Positions 33,783-46,600 of a stretch of DNA of 64,000 nt are shown piece by piece. The notes under the pieces were generated by a model. That model was not told the DNA's origin. It ran no database searches and saw only the letters and a program-made list of their open reading frames with translations. This DNA comes from Brachionus manjavacas. Lineage: Eukaryota > Rotifera > Eurotatoria > Ploima > Brachionidae. The stretch's first letter is position 1. Every line of letters starts with the position of its first letter. The position numbers and the translations under genes were made by a program. The DNA lies in the NCBI GenBank assembly GCA_019054805.1, contig JAHQIY010000001.1:7454501-7518500 (forward strand). Direction: 5' to 3'.

Positions 33783-36700
33783 ATGAAGTTTCCGGCCTGT
33801 ATTATCTTCATCTTAGTCCATTTAAATTCATTTATCCACAAACAATGCTTAGCAGGTAAAAAATTAAACTCTCACTCAAACCATTGAGAAAACATTTATT
33901 TAGAAAATATTTTAGAGTATGTGTATGAAGATTCAGATCTTCCGTTGAAGTCATATGAAAAATTAGATTATGAAAATTTTGAATTTAAATCAGACAAATC
34001 TCGTTCCAAACGAGATACGCAAATTTTAGACAATTTATACCTAGCACCAAATCGCTTAAAATTTCAGGCATTCAACAGGAATTTTAATTTAATTCTTAGG
34101 CGAGATGAAGCCATAGTCGGCGACAATTTAAGCATAGAGCTTAGGTATTCAAATAAGCCAAGTGAATTTTTAAAGGACTCGTTCTCTTCAAATTATTTTC
34201 GCGGCATTGTCGAAAACGAGGCCTACTCAGAGGTTATTGTTTATTTTGAAGATGACAAACAACCAAATTCAAGCGGACAGCCATTAATTTTTGCCCACAT
34301 TCGGGTCATCAATGGAACTAATGAGACAAACTTTTACATAGAACCTTTTCAATCAAGTGGCCAGGCAAGTTCAAAGCTCAAGTATTTGGTGTACAGAACC
34401 GAAGATATTGAATCTAATATTTTATCAAATGGAGCATTCAAGTAATTATTTTTTTTTAGAATATGCTCAAATTTTTTATATTCAATTAGTGCCATTTTAA
34501 AAGAAATTGAAAATTTTTAAATTAATTATTTTTTTTTTTAATCGTAATAATTTGAATTTTTTATTCTTTTAAAAAAAAATTATCTAGATTCTTGTTAAAA
34601 ATGACTCAAGATGCTTAAATAGCTAAAATATTTATCTATTGTATTTCAATTTAATTTTTGTTAATGTATTTCTAATTGATACATGGCTTGAGTGTATATT
34701 TATTTGACTTAAATTTAAAAAATATAATTTTTTTTTCTGTTAATTTTATTTTGAAACAGAAAAGATTTAGAGACGGTGAAGTAGGGAGCATTTTTTTTGC
34801 TCAAAAACAAAGACTTAGATTTGATTTAATTTTTTTGTTTAAAAATAAGTTCTGAGAATTATCTTTATGATTCTGGAAAAAACTATTCAAATTAAGTAAA
34901 AAATAGATTTTTAAATAAGAAATTTTTTCCAAAAAGATTTTTTTAAATGGGAAATTGCGTATTTTTTTCTGAAACTTTTAAATTCAAAAAGCATTCTGGT
35001 CATTCTTCGAAAATGTGAAGTTAATCGATGAAGTCCTCTTCAAAACTTTTAGTACAGCGTCTCATCTATTCAAAAATTGTGATTAAATATTAGAACGAAT
35101 AAAATAGTATCAGCATTGATAAAAGAATTATTTTAAAAAAATATATAAAAAACAGGTTAGCATGCTGTTAATTTTTGTTGAATTTGCAGAATTACTTTCC
35201 CAGTCACAAAGAAAACGATGATTATTTATTTATTTATTTCAATGAACGCCTTTAAGGCGATGTAAAAAAAATTAAAAATAAGTATAACGATAAAATAAGA
35301 CAAAAATAAGTGTTTGAGTAAAGATTTGAAAAAAATTTCAAATTTAAAATGTTAATTTTTATATATTTCGATAATTATTATTCATTTTATCGTAATTTTG
35401 TGTTTCTTTAAAAAAAAAAAAAAAAAATAAAAAAAAAAAAATCAAATGAAAAAGAAAATAAAAATTCGTCAACAACTAAGCGATTTAGGAGAAGATTCGA
35501 CTAGCCAACATCGATCGATGAAAAAATTTTTAAATACATCATAATTATTATTGAATAATATTTTTTAGTTTTTCAAATAATTTTAAGGATGACAATAAGC
35601 AAAAATTTAATTGAATAAATTTTTTATTAATAAATCAATAGAATTACAATTCAAAATTTATTTATATAAATTTAAGGCGAACATCAATTTACATTTTTCT
35701 CATTAGAAAGATTTTAATTTTGATACTCTTAGTCACATAATAATTTGGAAATCACTCAATAGTCAACTAGACAAAAATCAGCTTGGGTAAAAGGAAACCG
35801 TCTCTTGTTAATGTCCGATAAAATTAATGGAAATTTTCTTCTTTTAATCCGAAAAAACTTTTAAAACATAAAAATGAGATAAATTCATAGATTCATGAAG
35901 TCATAGATTTTAGCTTCACTAGGTTATTTTTTCAACTAAAAGATAGCGGATTCTTAAATTATTTTCTATTCCAAAAATTTAACGGATTTTTTTTTTAATT
36001 CGAAAAAAGAATGATGTTCATGTCGAGACAATTTTTTAGTTAAAAATCTCAAATAAAAAGGAAAAATTTTAGCTAAATTTGAATTTGAAAGATAAAAGCA
36101 ACGCAAAAGGATCAAATGATGATAAAATTATTTTATAAATCTACTATGAATACTATACATATTTTAATTAGTTTATACTGATTTAGTTTTTAAAAAATTA
36201 TAAAAATGAATTGAAATTTTTAATTTTCTAAATTTCATCTCTTTAAAAGAATAAAGTCTTCAAAAATTTAGAGATTTTTTATTTTAATTCTAAAAATTTT
36301 ATTGATAAGAAATAAATAATAAAAAATAAAAAGAAAGTATTTATTAGTGTTGGACACAGTGAAAGCCAATAGGTTCAGTTGACGGACGGTTTTTACGGTC
36401 AAATGACTATTTGCTTTGACGTTCACATTTTACGACCGTAACATATCTCCAAAACTAAAAAGATGTACTAAAAATGCAGCCATTAAAAAAATAATAAGGA
36501 AAAAAGTTAAATATAATAACATAATTTTTTTTAATAAAAATATTCATAAAATTTTAATTTAAATATAAAATTTAGATTTTGAATTTGAGATAAAAATTTT
36601 TTTCCTTATAGAAATTCGTGTTTTAGTCCAAAATATTTAAAAAAAAATTCAAACTAATTTTTCAGCAAAATAACTTTTTACAAAGCAAAAAAAACATTTA

Positions 36701-39700
36701 TTTCAAAATTCTGTTCAAAAGATATGATGATTTGAATTTTTTTAAAACGAGTTAATATGACTCGTTTGGCCCTTCTTATTCAAATAGTGTTAAGACAAAA
36801 AATATTTTTCTATTTTATATATTTTGTCGTACTTTGATCTGTTTGTGTTAGACCGTATATTTTGACAGTCAGAAAATGTGACAAGCAAAAATAATTTTTG
36901 TTCGCCGGTTAAGGGTTAAACATAAAACATTTTAGAATAAAAATCAATCTTTTAAAATAAAAAGATGCATTTCGATAGAAAATTTTTGGCGGCAATAATC
37001 CCTAAAAAATAACCAATTTTAATATGATAAATATATTCTTTTAGCACTACAGTTTGTCATCCAAAGTATGCCAAAGCTAACAACCAAAAAAACAGAAATG
37101 TAATTTCGTCCGAAATCAAAAGTCGAATAAAACGTCAAAATGGATCGAAAAAATTAAAAAACAGATGCCACTTGGCTTTAGTGGCTGATCACAAATTTTA
37201 CAAAGAAATAGGAAATTCAAACGATAAACTTATTACAGCCTATATGGTAGGGTTTTTTTTTTGTTGCTGAAAATTTTGTTTAAATTTTATTATCAAGATG
37301 AATATAATAGTGGCTGTAAATAGCATTTTTACTAGAACTAATTGGATCTTAGACGAAGAAAAACCAAACTCAAATTATGGATTTTCCATTGACAAGATAA
37401 TTATTCACAAAGAACCTACGATCGATGTTTACGACCACTACAACAACAAAAATAGTTCACAAAACGCAGATACAATTTTAAATGTAATCTAAACTATAAA
37501 AATTGCTAGATTATTCATTTAATTTTAAATGACAGCTCTTTGGCAAAGAAGACTGGTCCAATTATTGTCTAGCTCATTTGTTTACATATCAAAATTTTGA
37601 AAACAGTGTATTGGGTCTTGCTTATGTTAGCTCGCCTCTTCCATACTCACTTGGCGGAGTATGCTCTGGACCAAGCTTTTTCAGAGGAAAAAGTTCGAGT
37701 GTAAACACTGGCTTGAGTAGCTATAAAAGCATTTCAAGTAAACAAGGCCGATTGCTGCAAAAAGAAGCTGAATTGGTCACAGCTCATGGTATTAATATCC
37801 GTACAACTAATTAAAATAAAACAAAATTTTTTATTATAGAATTGGGACATAATTGGGGATCAGAGCATGATCCAGCAAAGCCTGATTGCATGCCCAGTCC
37901 CAGTGAGGGTGGTAATTACTTAATGTACACTTTTTCCAATAGTGGTAATGACAAAAATAACATGGTAATCTAAATTAAGGACAGATCTGGTCAGAAATCA
38001 AGTCTGGTCTTTAAATTTCTTTTCAATACTTTGAGATTTTTTTATTTTCTAAGAGAAATTGATTAATATACAGAACTGCTTCGGTTACCGTATTTTAAGT
38101 AAAGTTACGTAATTTTACTTAGAATTAAGTAAAAATTTAATTACCCAAAAATTATTGATGAATTTTTCTACAATTTATCGATTTTACTATTAAAATATAG
38201 CAATTCTTTAGGATAAAAATTTACGAAATTTTAGGCAAATACCTAACATTTTGCAAGTAAAAAAACTAGATAGTTGTAAAAATGTAAATTTATTTAAAAA
38301 AATTTTAAACAAATTAAAAAAAATAGAATTTTTTAGATGGTTTATTGCATATATTTAATTAAATTAAATCTTAGATATTTTCTAGAAAATTTTTTTTTTC
38401 TTAAGTCTCTTTGTAAGTTTGACACTTTTATGGGAACAATTGCCTTTTGAATTCCTCTACTGCATCGCTGATTCTTCCTCACTTTTAATCTGTTTTAATT
38501 TTTATTTATTTTTACGTAAATTTACAAAAATTAATGTAAAAGTAAATTTATGTAAAATTCAGTTATGGTAGCACCACTGTATATTAAAATTATATTCAAT
38601 TTCGATGAAAAATAAGCTTGTTTTTCAAATTTTAGAGCCAAAGTCTGACTTTAGCTTTTCACTATTTTGACTTTTGACCAACTCTGGTCGAACTAAATTT
38701 AAATAAAAATTAATAAAATTATTAAGCACTTTTCACCCTGTTCCATTAACTGGATAAGTGAAATTCTTAAGAGTTCGAAAGTGGATTGCTTTAAACCAGA
38801 AAGCTCGGACTTTTGTGGTAATGACCGCATCGAAGAAGGTGAAGAGTGCGATGGAGGTTTTGAGGGTCGTCAAGGTTTAGACCAATGTTGTGAGTATAAT
38901 TGCAGGCTAAAACCTGGAGCTCAGTGCTGTGATAATAACCATTATTGCTGCAATAACTGCAAAATAGCTCCGGCTAATTATTCGTGCTATTCGAGTCCGA
39001 ATTATTTCGAGTGTTTTTTCGAAACCAGCTTTTGTGATGGAATAAGCAAAGATTGTCCATCACCAAGAGCAAAGCCCAAAGATACGCCTTGCAATTCGTA
39101 TGATTTTGGAAAATGCGGCGAGAATGGGAGATGTAATTCACTTTGCAAACAATTAGATGATTCATTGGACGAATGCAAGTGTAAAGAGCCTAATGAAAAG
39201 TGTATGCTGTGCTGTAGAAATGTTTTCGAAAATGGACAATGCAAACCAGTTGACAAATTTTTTGCCAAAATTTACGATTCACCGCTCTATTTAACAGATG
39301 GGAGAGCCTGTATTGATGGAATTTGTGAAAAAGTAAGATAAAATCAGAGATCGCAAAAAAACTGAACTAAATATTTATTAAAAGAATAAATGTATTCCTA
39401 AAGTAAACGATCACATCAGCAGATTTTGGAAAGTGATTCAAAGAGCGTCGATTAATTCTTTTAGTAAAAAATAAAAAAAAATTTAACTAAATAACATACT
39501 TTAAACTTTAATTTTAGTTAAATTTATGAAAAGAAATATTGTTGCATCGGTTATAGTCATAACACTTTTCTTTTGGATCCTATCAGGTTGTTTTATTCAT
39601 TTTTTTTTCGTAAGATTCAATTTTTTTTTTCAAATAAAATTATTCTAACTTTTTTATCTTTAAGGACAAAAAAGTAAGATCCGAGCGTAGACAAATAATT

Positions 39701-39766
39701 AGTAAAGAGCAAGAAAAATATTTGAATAATGAAGAGATTAAAAATTTAAATACTCAACATGAATAA
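33783..39766 (+). CDS. ADAM17: ADAM17 (TACE) membrane metalloprotease
   Basis: This membrane sheddase cleaves ectodomains such as EGFR ligands and Notch-pathway proteins. Exons: 33783-33855, 33904-34441, 37045-37246, 37298-37483, 37536-37788, 37840-37964, 38727-39332, 39385-39463, 39518-39609 and 39665-39766, giving 751 residues with all phases consistent. In order: signal peptide (residues 1-24), prodomain, cysteine-switch-like [10 protein letters not shown], furin site RIKRQ, protease start [13 protein letters not shown], zinc motif [12 protein letters not shown], Met-turn NYLMYTF, disintegrin/Cys-rich part ([26 protein letters not shown]), stalk [10 protein letters not shown] ([15 protein letters not shown]) and a short basic tail beginning DKKVRSERR. 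The tail, about 35 residues, is much shorter than in vertebrate ADAM17. The closest family is ADAM17 rather than ADAM10 by prodomain and FRFW-type stalk. Confidence 0.93.
35221..35270 (-). repeat. Retroposon 3' tail, family B, copy 2
   Basis: On the minus strand it reads ACATCGCCTTAAAGGCGTTC, ATTGAAATAAATAAATAAAT. It matches the plus-strand copy at 61019-61065 almost base for base, with a better-preserved CGCCTTAAAGGCG palindrome. Confidence 0.65.
36740..36800. mobile_element. Degraded TTAA-type element end
   Basis: CGAGTTAATATGACTCGTTT then GGCCCTTCTTATTC and AGTGTTAA resemble the right inner end of the element at 6821-7424 (palindrome, GGTGCTTCTAGT, AGTG before TTAA). No left end was found. 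Confidence 0.4.
37965..38726 (+). other. ADAM17 intron 6 carrying a probable hAT-type element
   Basis: The intron separates the Met-turn exon from the disintegrin exon. From about 37982 (CAGATCTGGTCAG) to 38686 (TTTTGACCAACTCTG) it has the same AAGTC-rich inverted ends as the hAT-type elements in the TRRAP intron and intergenic region, but no matching 8-base flanks. Its middle (38085-38560) is TACGTAA-rich. The real left border is uncertain. Confidence 0.6.
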
Positions 39767-41693
39767 TTTGGTAAGTTCTAAAAAAAAATTGTCTATTAAA
39801 TTTTTTTAATATTTCAGAATTATATCGGTGCTACGATTACTTTATTTAAAATAAATTAACGTTATTTTAAAATCGCCATTGTAAAAAAAATGAATTAAGA
39901 GAATTTTATGGTTTTTTTAAATTTCTCTTTTGAAAAAAAATATTGAAAAAAATAAAAAAATATTACCATATATTTATTTATCCAAGGAAAAATTTAAAAA
40001 AAATAAATAATTTTCTAAAATTAATACAATTCTCTAATAATGTAATTTTTTTCTTAGGCCATTTTAATTGAATTTACGTAAAATAAAGTTATCGTTGCTC
40101 ATTGTAAAGAAAAATAAATTTTTGAGAAACTTATTTTTGTTCTAAATTTTTTAAATATTAAGCTAAATATGAGCTGATGGCGAAAAAAACTTCCAAAATA
40201 AAATTAATTGCATTTAAATTATAAAAGGACATCTTGAAGTTGATGATAATTTTAAAACATAATTTCGATTCAAAGAGTTTATTTTTAGGAATTAAAATTA
40301 ATATTTCAACAAATTTAAACAATATTTGCTTTAATTTGCTTTACAAGTAATGTAAAGCAATGTAAAATCAAACAAAATTAAAATTTTAAATTAAAAAAAC
40401 TGATTTTTTGTGAAAGTATTTTGAATTTTTTTTAAATTCAATATTGATAGGAAATGTCGATCTTTTCATTTTATTACTTGATTGTGATTTAATATTTGAA
40501 TTTCATTTCTAAATTTAATTTTGATTGCTAGACACAAATACTCTTAGAATAAAAAAATTCAAAATAAACTTTAAAAAAAATCAGATACTACATTTTAATT
40601 TAAAAATCAATTTTATCAATCGATTGAAGCAATATTTTTTTTTAATCTAAATACATGTAAACGAATTAAATAAAATTGTTTAAAGATTAATTTTAATTCC
40701 TAAAAATAAATCTCTTTGAGTCGAAATGATGTTTTAAATTGATCATCAACTTCAAGATATCTATAAAAGGCCAATTTCTAAAATCAATGTAATGACAAGA
40801 ACAAAAAAATATCTGATAAACTAAGACTAAAATTTCATTTTTTTTTATCAAATTTTCAAGTTAAAAAAATGCAAATATTCTAAATAATATAAAAAACTAT
40901 ATTTTAAAATTTAAAATTGAGTCCATTTTGAGACCGAGCAAATTAAGAATTGGACATTTTATTTTGAAAATTTAAAGGTCAGTTTAACTAAAAATATATG
41001 AAGATTTAAGAACTAACAAAATCTTTTCTGTTGCTTCTTTTCCAAAGGTCTTCAAATATCTATAAAATTATGTAATTTTTATTCTTATAAAAAACGGTTG
41101 TCGAAAAAATTCATCTATTTTAAAAAGACGAAAAATTTATTTTTTCTAGAGCTTTTCTTTTGTAAGTAAATTATAATTATTTTAATTTAAGGTAAACAAA
41201 TGGTGTGGCAGAAGAGAAAATTAGTTATTTCTAAGTGATTAGCCAAGTTAAGACAGTATTGAATTTTGTTCAATTATTTTTATAATCAATTAAAATCTAA
41301 TCCATTTTTAATTTTATACTCTTTTTTTTTCTTAATTTCAAAATTGTTAATTTTCTAGCAAAATAATTTAAAAAATACATATTTGTACAATCATGGTTTA
41401 ATTTGAAATAAAAAATTTCTCCAAACCAAGCTCTACATGAAAATAATTTATTTCAAATCGTCTGATCGGCACAAAGCATCAACTTACAACCATTTTTCAT
41501 CAAAGCAAAACAAAGTTATCAAAACAAATCAAACTAAATACTGTGTTAAATTTTTTTGCTAATAAAAATTTTTTAAAAAAATTCAAATTTTCACACCACT
41601 TTATTTAAACCAATGTTGGGAATAACCACCTAACAGCCATTTTTTTAATAATAAACTTTCAACTCCAAATAGAAATTTAGATATTTTGTGACC
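39767..41693. other. Intergenic region upstream of the HDAC gene
   Basis: 1.9 kb of very AT-rich DNA with no recognised gene or repeat of note. An AAATTTAG acceptor-like site lies about 15 bases before the HDAC start and could close a 5' UTR intron. Confidence 0.6.
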
Positions 41694-43232
41694 ATGTTGA
41701 GTTCAAGTTTGCCAGCTAGTAGCGCTCTTGGCCAAGCGACCAAGCGCCGTGTGTGCTACTATTACGACAATCAGATTGGAAACTACTATTACGGACAAGG
41801 CCATCCAATGAAGCCTCATCGCATCCGCATGACCCACAACCTGGTACTTAATTACGGTCTCTATCGTAAAATGGAAATTTACCGCCCTCACCGCGCTTCC
41901 TTCGAGGACATGACCAAATTTCACAGCGACGAGTACATCCGCTTTCTAAAAAACATTCACCCGGACAACATCAGTGACTATAACAAGCTCATGTCCAGAT
42001 TTAATGTTGGCGAGGACTGTCCAGTGTTCGATGGCCTGTACGAGTTCTGCTCGATCAGCTCGGGAGGCTCAGTAGCTGGTGCCATCAAACTAAACAAACA
42101 AGCCACAGATATTGCCATCAATTGGGGTGGCGGTCTTCACCATGCCAAAAAAAGTGAAGCGTCCGGATTTTGCTACGTCAACGACATTGTTCTGGCCATT
42201 CTTGAACTGCTCAAGTACCATCAGCGAGTGCTCTACATTGACATAGACGTGCATCATGGCGATGGCGTCGAAGAAGCGTTCTACACCACTGACAGAGTCA
42301 TGACAGTGTCTTTTCACAAATATGGCGAGTATTTTCCGGGAACTGGAGACCTAAGAGACATAGGCGCCGGTAAAGGCAAGCACTATGCAGTCAACTTTCC
42401 TTTGAGGGACGGAATCGATGACGAAGTGTATCAGACAATTTTCGAGCCAGTCATGACCAAGGTAATGGAAATATACAGACCTAATGCTGTTGTTCTTCAA
42501 TGCGGAGCTGATTCTCTGACTGGCGATCGGCTGGGCTGCTTTAATCTTACCCTAAAAGGCCACGGCCGGTGTGTCGAATTCATCAAGAGCTACAACTTGC
42601 CGCTATTGGTCCTTGGTGGCGGTGGATACACAATCCGCAATGTGGCCAGAGCTTGGACTTACGAAACAGCAGTGGCTCTCGGTGTAGAAATATCCAATGA
42701 ACTGCCCTACAATGACTACTTTGAGTACTATGGTCCAGACTTTAGACTGAACATTATTCCAAGCAATATGCCCAACCAGAACTCACCGGAATATCTGGAC
42801 AAAATAAAGTGCAAGCTTCTAGAAAACTTGAGAATGATACCTCATGCGCCAGGCGTCCAAATGTCCAATATTCCGGACGATGCGATGAATGTGGACGATG
42901 GCGAGCATATGGACTCGGCAGAAGACACTGCCGCTGACAAAAGAGGTGGCAGCCGAATTATGAAGGACAAACGAATCGCCAATGATCAGGACATGAGCGA
43001 TTCGGATGACGATGAGGACCCCACTGTCGGAGAAAAAAGAAAAAATAGTGAAAATTATAGATCGCTGAACAAAAAGAGACTGAGCGACAAAAAGTCGAAT
43101 GGTGTGCATGTGGATGCTGAGAAGGCCGAAGAGCGAAAATTAGAGGAGACAAGCGAACATATTGATGTGGATCCGGCGCCAAATGAGAAGCCAAGTGAAA
43201 ATGACGAGAGTACTCAAGTCAAAGATGAATAG
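41694..43232 (+). CDS. HDAC1: Class I histone deacetylase (HDAC1/2), intronless
   Basis: The 512-residue protein starts at ATG 41694 (an earlier in-frame GTG is not a likely start). HDAC1/2 removes acetyl groups from histone lysines in Sin3, NuRD and CoREST complexes. Motifs include [31 protein letters not shown], the His-His charge relay in [12 protein letters not shown], zinc ligands in DIDVHHGDG and [14 protein letters not shown], and the catalytic Tyr in [14 protein letters not shown]. The C-terminal 130 residues are acidic, then Lys/Glu-rich, as in HDAC1/2 rather than HDAC3 or HDAC8. The whole reading frame is uninterrupted, unlike its intron-rich neighbours, and has higher GC. A run of 14 A lies about 95 bases after the stop, though a normal AATAAA lies further on. 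Confidence 0.97.
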   Translation: MLSSSLPASSALGQATKRRVCYYYDNQIGNYYYGQGHPMKPHRIRMTHNLVLNYGLYRKMEIYRPHRASFEDMTKFHSDEYIRFLKNIHPDNISDYNKLMSRFNVGEDCPVFDGLYEFCSISSGGSVAGAIKLNKQATDIAINWGGGLHHAKKSEASGFCYVNDIVLAILELLKYHQRVLYIDIDVHHGDGVEEAFYTTDRVMTVSFHKYGEYFPGTGDLRDIGAGKGKHYAVNFPLRDGIDDEVYQTIFEPVMTKVMEIYRPNAVVLQCGADSLTGDRLGCFNLTLKGHGRCVEFIKSYNLPLLVLGGGGYTIRNVARAWTYETAVALGVEISNELPYNDYFEYYGPDFRLNIIPSNMPNQNSPEYLDKIKCKLLENLRMIPHAPGVQMSNIPDDAMNVDDGEHMDSAEDTAADKRGGSRIMKDKRIANDQDMSDSDDDEDPTVGEKRKNSENYRSLNKKRLSDKKSNGVHVDAEKAEERKLEETSEHIDVDPAPNEKPSENDESTQVKDE

Positions 43233-43646
43233 AGCTTAATTATTTTGAAAATTTATTCATTATTTTATATGGTCAGTTTATGTAAATCTTTTATTTCCTA
43301 ATGGAAATGTATTTGTTTGTTTTTCAAAAAAAAAAAAAAGTTCAAAATTGTAAATTTGTATTTAGATTAAAATTCTAACTGACTCTAAATAAATAAATTC
43401 GGGGTAATTTGTGCTGGATATTTTTAAAGAATCTTTGTTTTAAAATAATTCTAGCTTTTCACTAAACTTAAACTTGATTATTGTAAAATAAATTTTTTTT
43501 GGTCAGCAATTTTGAAATTTTTTACTGGTTTTTGTCTTTTCGAAATTTAAAATTTGTTGTGAGTAATGTCGCAGAAATGCAATTTGAAGCTCTTAATTTA
43601 GCTAAATCAATTAGGTTTTTTTGAATGGTATCTCAAAATTGAATGA
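43233..43646. other. Short intergenic spacer HDAC to ABHD18
   Basis: It carries the HDAC 3' region: an A14 tract near 43327-43340 and AATAAA near 43386. Both genes run on the plus strand. No other feature is seen. Confidence 0.55.
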
Positions 43647-46600
43647 ATGAGTAAAATAGACCAATATTATAGAAAATTTATGCTGTCCCGCTTTTATCAA
43701 GGCGGTTGGGGCTCGTATGAATATCTCAGCAAGTAATTATTTTCAATTAAACTACCTTGATCTCATGCAATGAAGAATATTCTTCAATTAAAAGGTTTTA
43801 AAAATAGTTATAAAAAAAAATTTTAAATATTTTTTCATTTAAAAAAATTTAATGAGGAAACTAATTTTTTTGTTCAGCATGCTTTAATTTTATCTTGTTC
43901 TGGGAAATTTTTTTGAGCTATAAAAATGCATTAAACCTGCAATCTTTGTTGGAATTATGTTTTTCTACATTCAAATTTATAATTAGAAAAACTTTAAATT
44001 TGAAAAACACTTAATTACTATTAGATGATTTATCTATAATAATTGTCCCTATTCTATCCTAGTGGATAATGGGTAGGCGCTTATCTCCTTTTCAAGTATC
44101 TTTTTGAGCAACGGCTCTGATCTGACACAGAGGCTACTACATCGAGTTGATCATCTACACCGCAATTATTTCCCAGTCGCTTGCATGACTAACACGCAAA
44201 CCATTCGGAGATTATTTATCTAGTCCAGATTTATTACATCAAATGACAGCATTTTTTTTGAGATGCTTTTTTTGTCTCTATGATCTATTCGAATTTGGAA
44301 GTCTTTTATGCTATTTTTAAATATATTTAATCATAAAAATAAACAGCAGATGCGATTTAAGTTTAAAAAAAAAAATCAAAATTCAATCTGAATTAAAATT
44401 AGTCCTTGTTCCTTTGAATTTATGCTTAAATAATCCTTAATTTAGTGGTTTAAAATTTTTAAAAAAAAATTTAATTTTAAAAAGTACTAAGGATTACAAA
44501 ATAGAAAAAGTACTAAGGATTTCAAAAAATTGAATTTTGAATTTAAAATTAATAAACAATTTGACAAAAAAAAATATTCAATTTAATAGAAAATTTTCTT
44601 CTTTTCTTAAAACTCAATGGAAAATCAAACATTGTATGTTCCGCCTTATCTAAAAAACTTATCTAATGAGTAATATTTAATTAACAAAAAAACCATATTT
44701 TATTTTTTAGGCAGAAATCTTTTCATAAGCTCAAAATGCAAAATGATCGCATCATTCCAATTATTTAGCTTATTTTTTTTGTCACAAAGCAAAGGTTCGA
44801 TAATAATGCTAATTAAAGTTTATTTAAAAATTTTTTTGATAGATGTGCATTTTTAAATTATTAAATGGATTTAAAGAATTTTAAAATATGAAAAAATTCA
44901 ATGTAGAAAATGGATCCATAAGGGAAAATGAAATAGATTACAAAAAAAAGGAATTCCAAATTTTCTCAAACATTATTTTTCGCAATCTATTATGTTTTCA
45001 AGTCTTAATTATTTAAAGCAAAATCTTATTAAATACAACTTTACTTTATTTCATTACTTTAGCTGTATTTTATTGTTTAATTTTTAATTTTTTCTTTTAA
45101 GCAAACATTGGATTTGTTTAGCTTCATTTTTATAAATCTTTGTACAATCAAAATTCTGTTAAACACACAGCTTTTATCATAGCTAAAAATCAACGTTTAA
45201 ATTTGGCAGTTAGTATGGTTTAGATACGAAATTAAAAGATTTAAATAAGAATCTATTTACAAAGCTCGCTAAAATTCAAAGAAAATTAATTTTTATTTCA
45301 TACATAATGTGAAAAAGTGGATAAAACTTTATTATTCTTTTAAATTCTTTGAGGTTCTTATAGATATTTTTAAGGATACCAACCTCTTTTGTCAATCAAA
45401 CAGAGATTTTCAAACTCTAAATTGAGGCTTCGTCCAGACTCCTAAATGAACCTTAAACGATCCGGAAAGGACCATAAAGAACCAAAGTTATTTTATTTTT
45501 TTGTCATTTTCTATGTATGCAGAATGCAGCTTTTTCTATTTTGAAAAATTTAATTTTAGAAATGTTTACTTTTAACGAACTAGAATCTCACAAAATTTTC
45601 TCAGCTAACACAATCCATTTTTTATAATTTTTATATTTTTTTCTTATTTATTAAAGCAAAAAGTTAATTGAAATAAATAACTTAATTTTACGGTAAAAAA
45701 AATTTATGCGAAATTACGTAATTTTTTCATGTTTTCTTTTATGAATTTTAGCAAAAATAAAAAATTTGCTGAAAATTAACAAAAATTGACAAAATTTTTA
45801 TCTTGGCCCTTAAAAGTTTACGTAAATTTTTGTTACACTTACAGTACTATGATTTATCAAAATCCTTTTGGCAAATTTTTGACAAATTTATTTAAGAATT
45901 GTTGAATACAGGAGAAACATAGTTGGTCGAAGAGAAACATGTGAACAATTTTTGACAAATGATTATCCGGTCAAAATAGAAAAAGTACTTAACTAAACAA
46001 AAATTTTATTAATTTATTGTTTGCCTATAAAGATTGAAAAAATTAAAATTATTTATTTAGGAAATCAAATTAAAAGATAGTACAATTTTGGAAGGAAATT
46101 TTATAAGCCCATTCGCACATTTGATCCCTGAATTTATGCCCGAAGAAATTAGAAATTGCAGGTGTGTAAATAAGTCAATTTTTTAAAAAATCAAATGAAA
46201 ATTTATTTTCTAGATTTCAGTTTTTAATACCAAAAAATTGGAACAGTAGACACAAACCTGTTGTGCTGCATTTTGCCGGTACTGGCGATCATAAGTATTG
46301 GCGTAGACGTGTTTTCTTGGCAAACCCATTATTGGAACAAAATAAAGTAGCATCTATAATCATTGAAAATCCATATTATGGTCTAAGAAAACCAAAAAAT
46401 CAAGAGTAAATTTTTTTTAATTTTTTCAAAATTTAATTTTTTTTAAATTTATAATAAAAATTTGAAATAGACGTTCGAATCTGATTTACGTAAGAGACTT
46501 ATTTGTGATGGGCGGATGCTTAGTAACAGAAGGAGCAGTGTTAATGCGATGGTGTGAAAAAAATGGTTTTGGACCTTTTATTTTAACAGGACTTTCAATG

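Larger units (their letters stand above)
34442..37044 (+). other. ADAM17 intron 2 (2.6 kb)
   Basis: It runs from GTAATT to TTTTAG, and codon AA+C restores frame before TTVCHP. It holds a retroposon tail (35221-35270) and a degraded TTAA-element-like end (36740-36800). The remaining DNA is AT-rich with nothing recognised. Confidence 0.8.
43733..45896 (+). other. ABHD18 intron 1 (2.16 kb)
   Basis: It runs from GTAATT to TTTAAG, and the codon AA+A links LSK to IVEYRR as in the family. It contains dispersed repeat C (44038-44165) and a TACGTAA-rich stretch (45680-45850). Confidence 0.8.
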
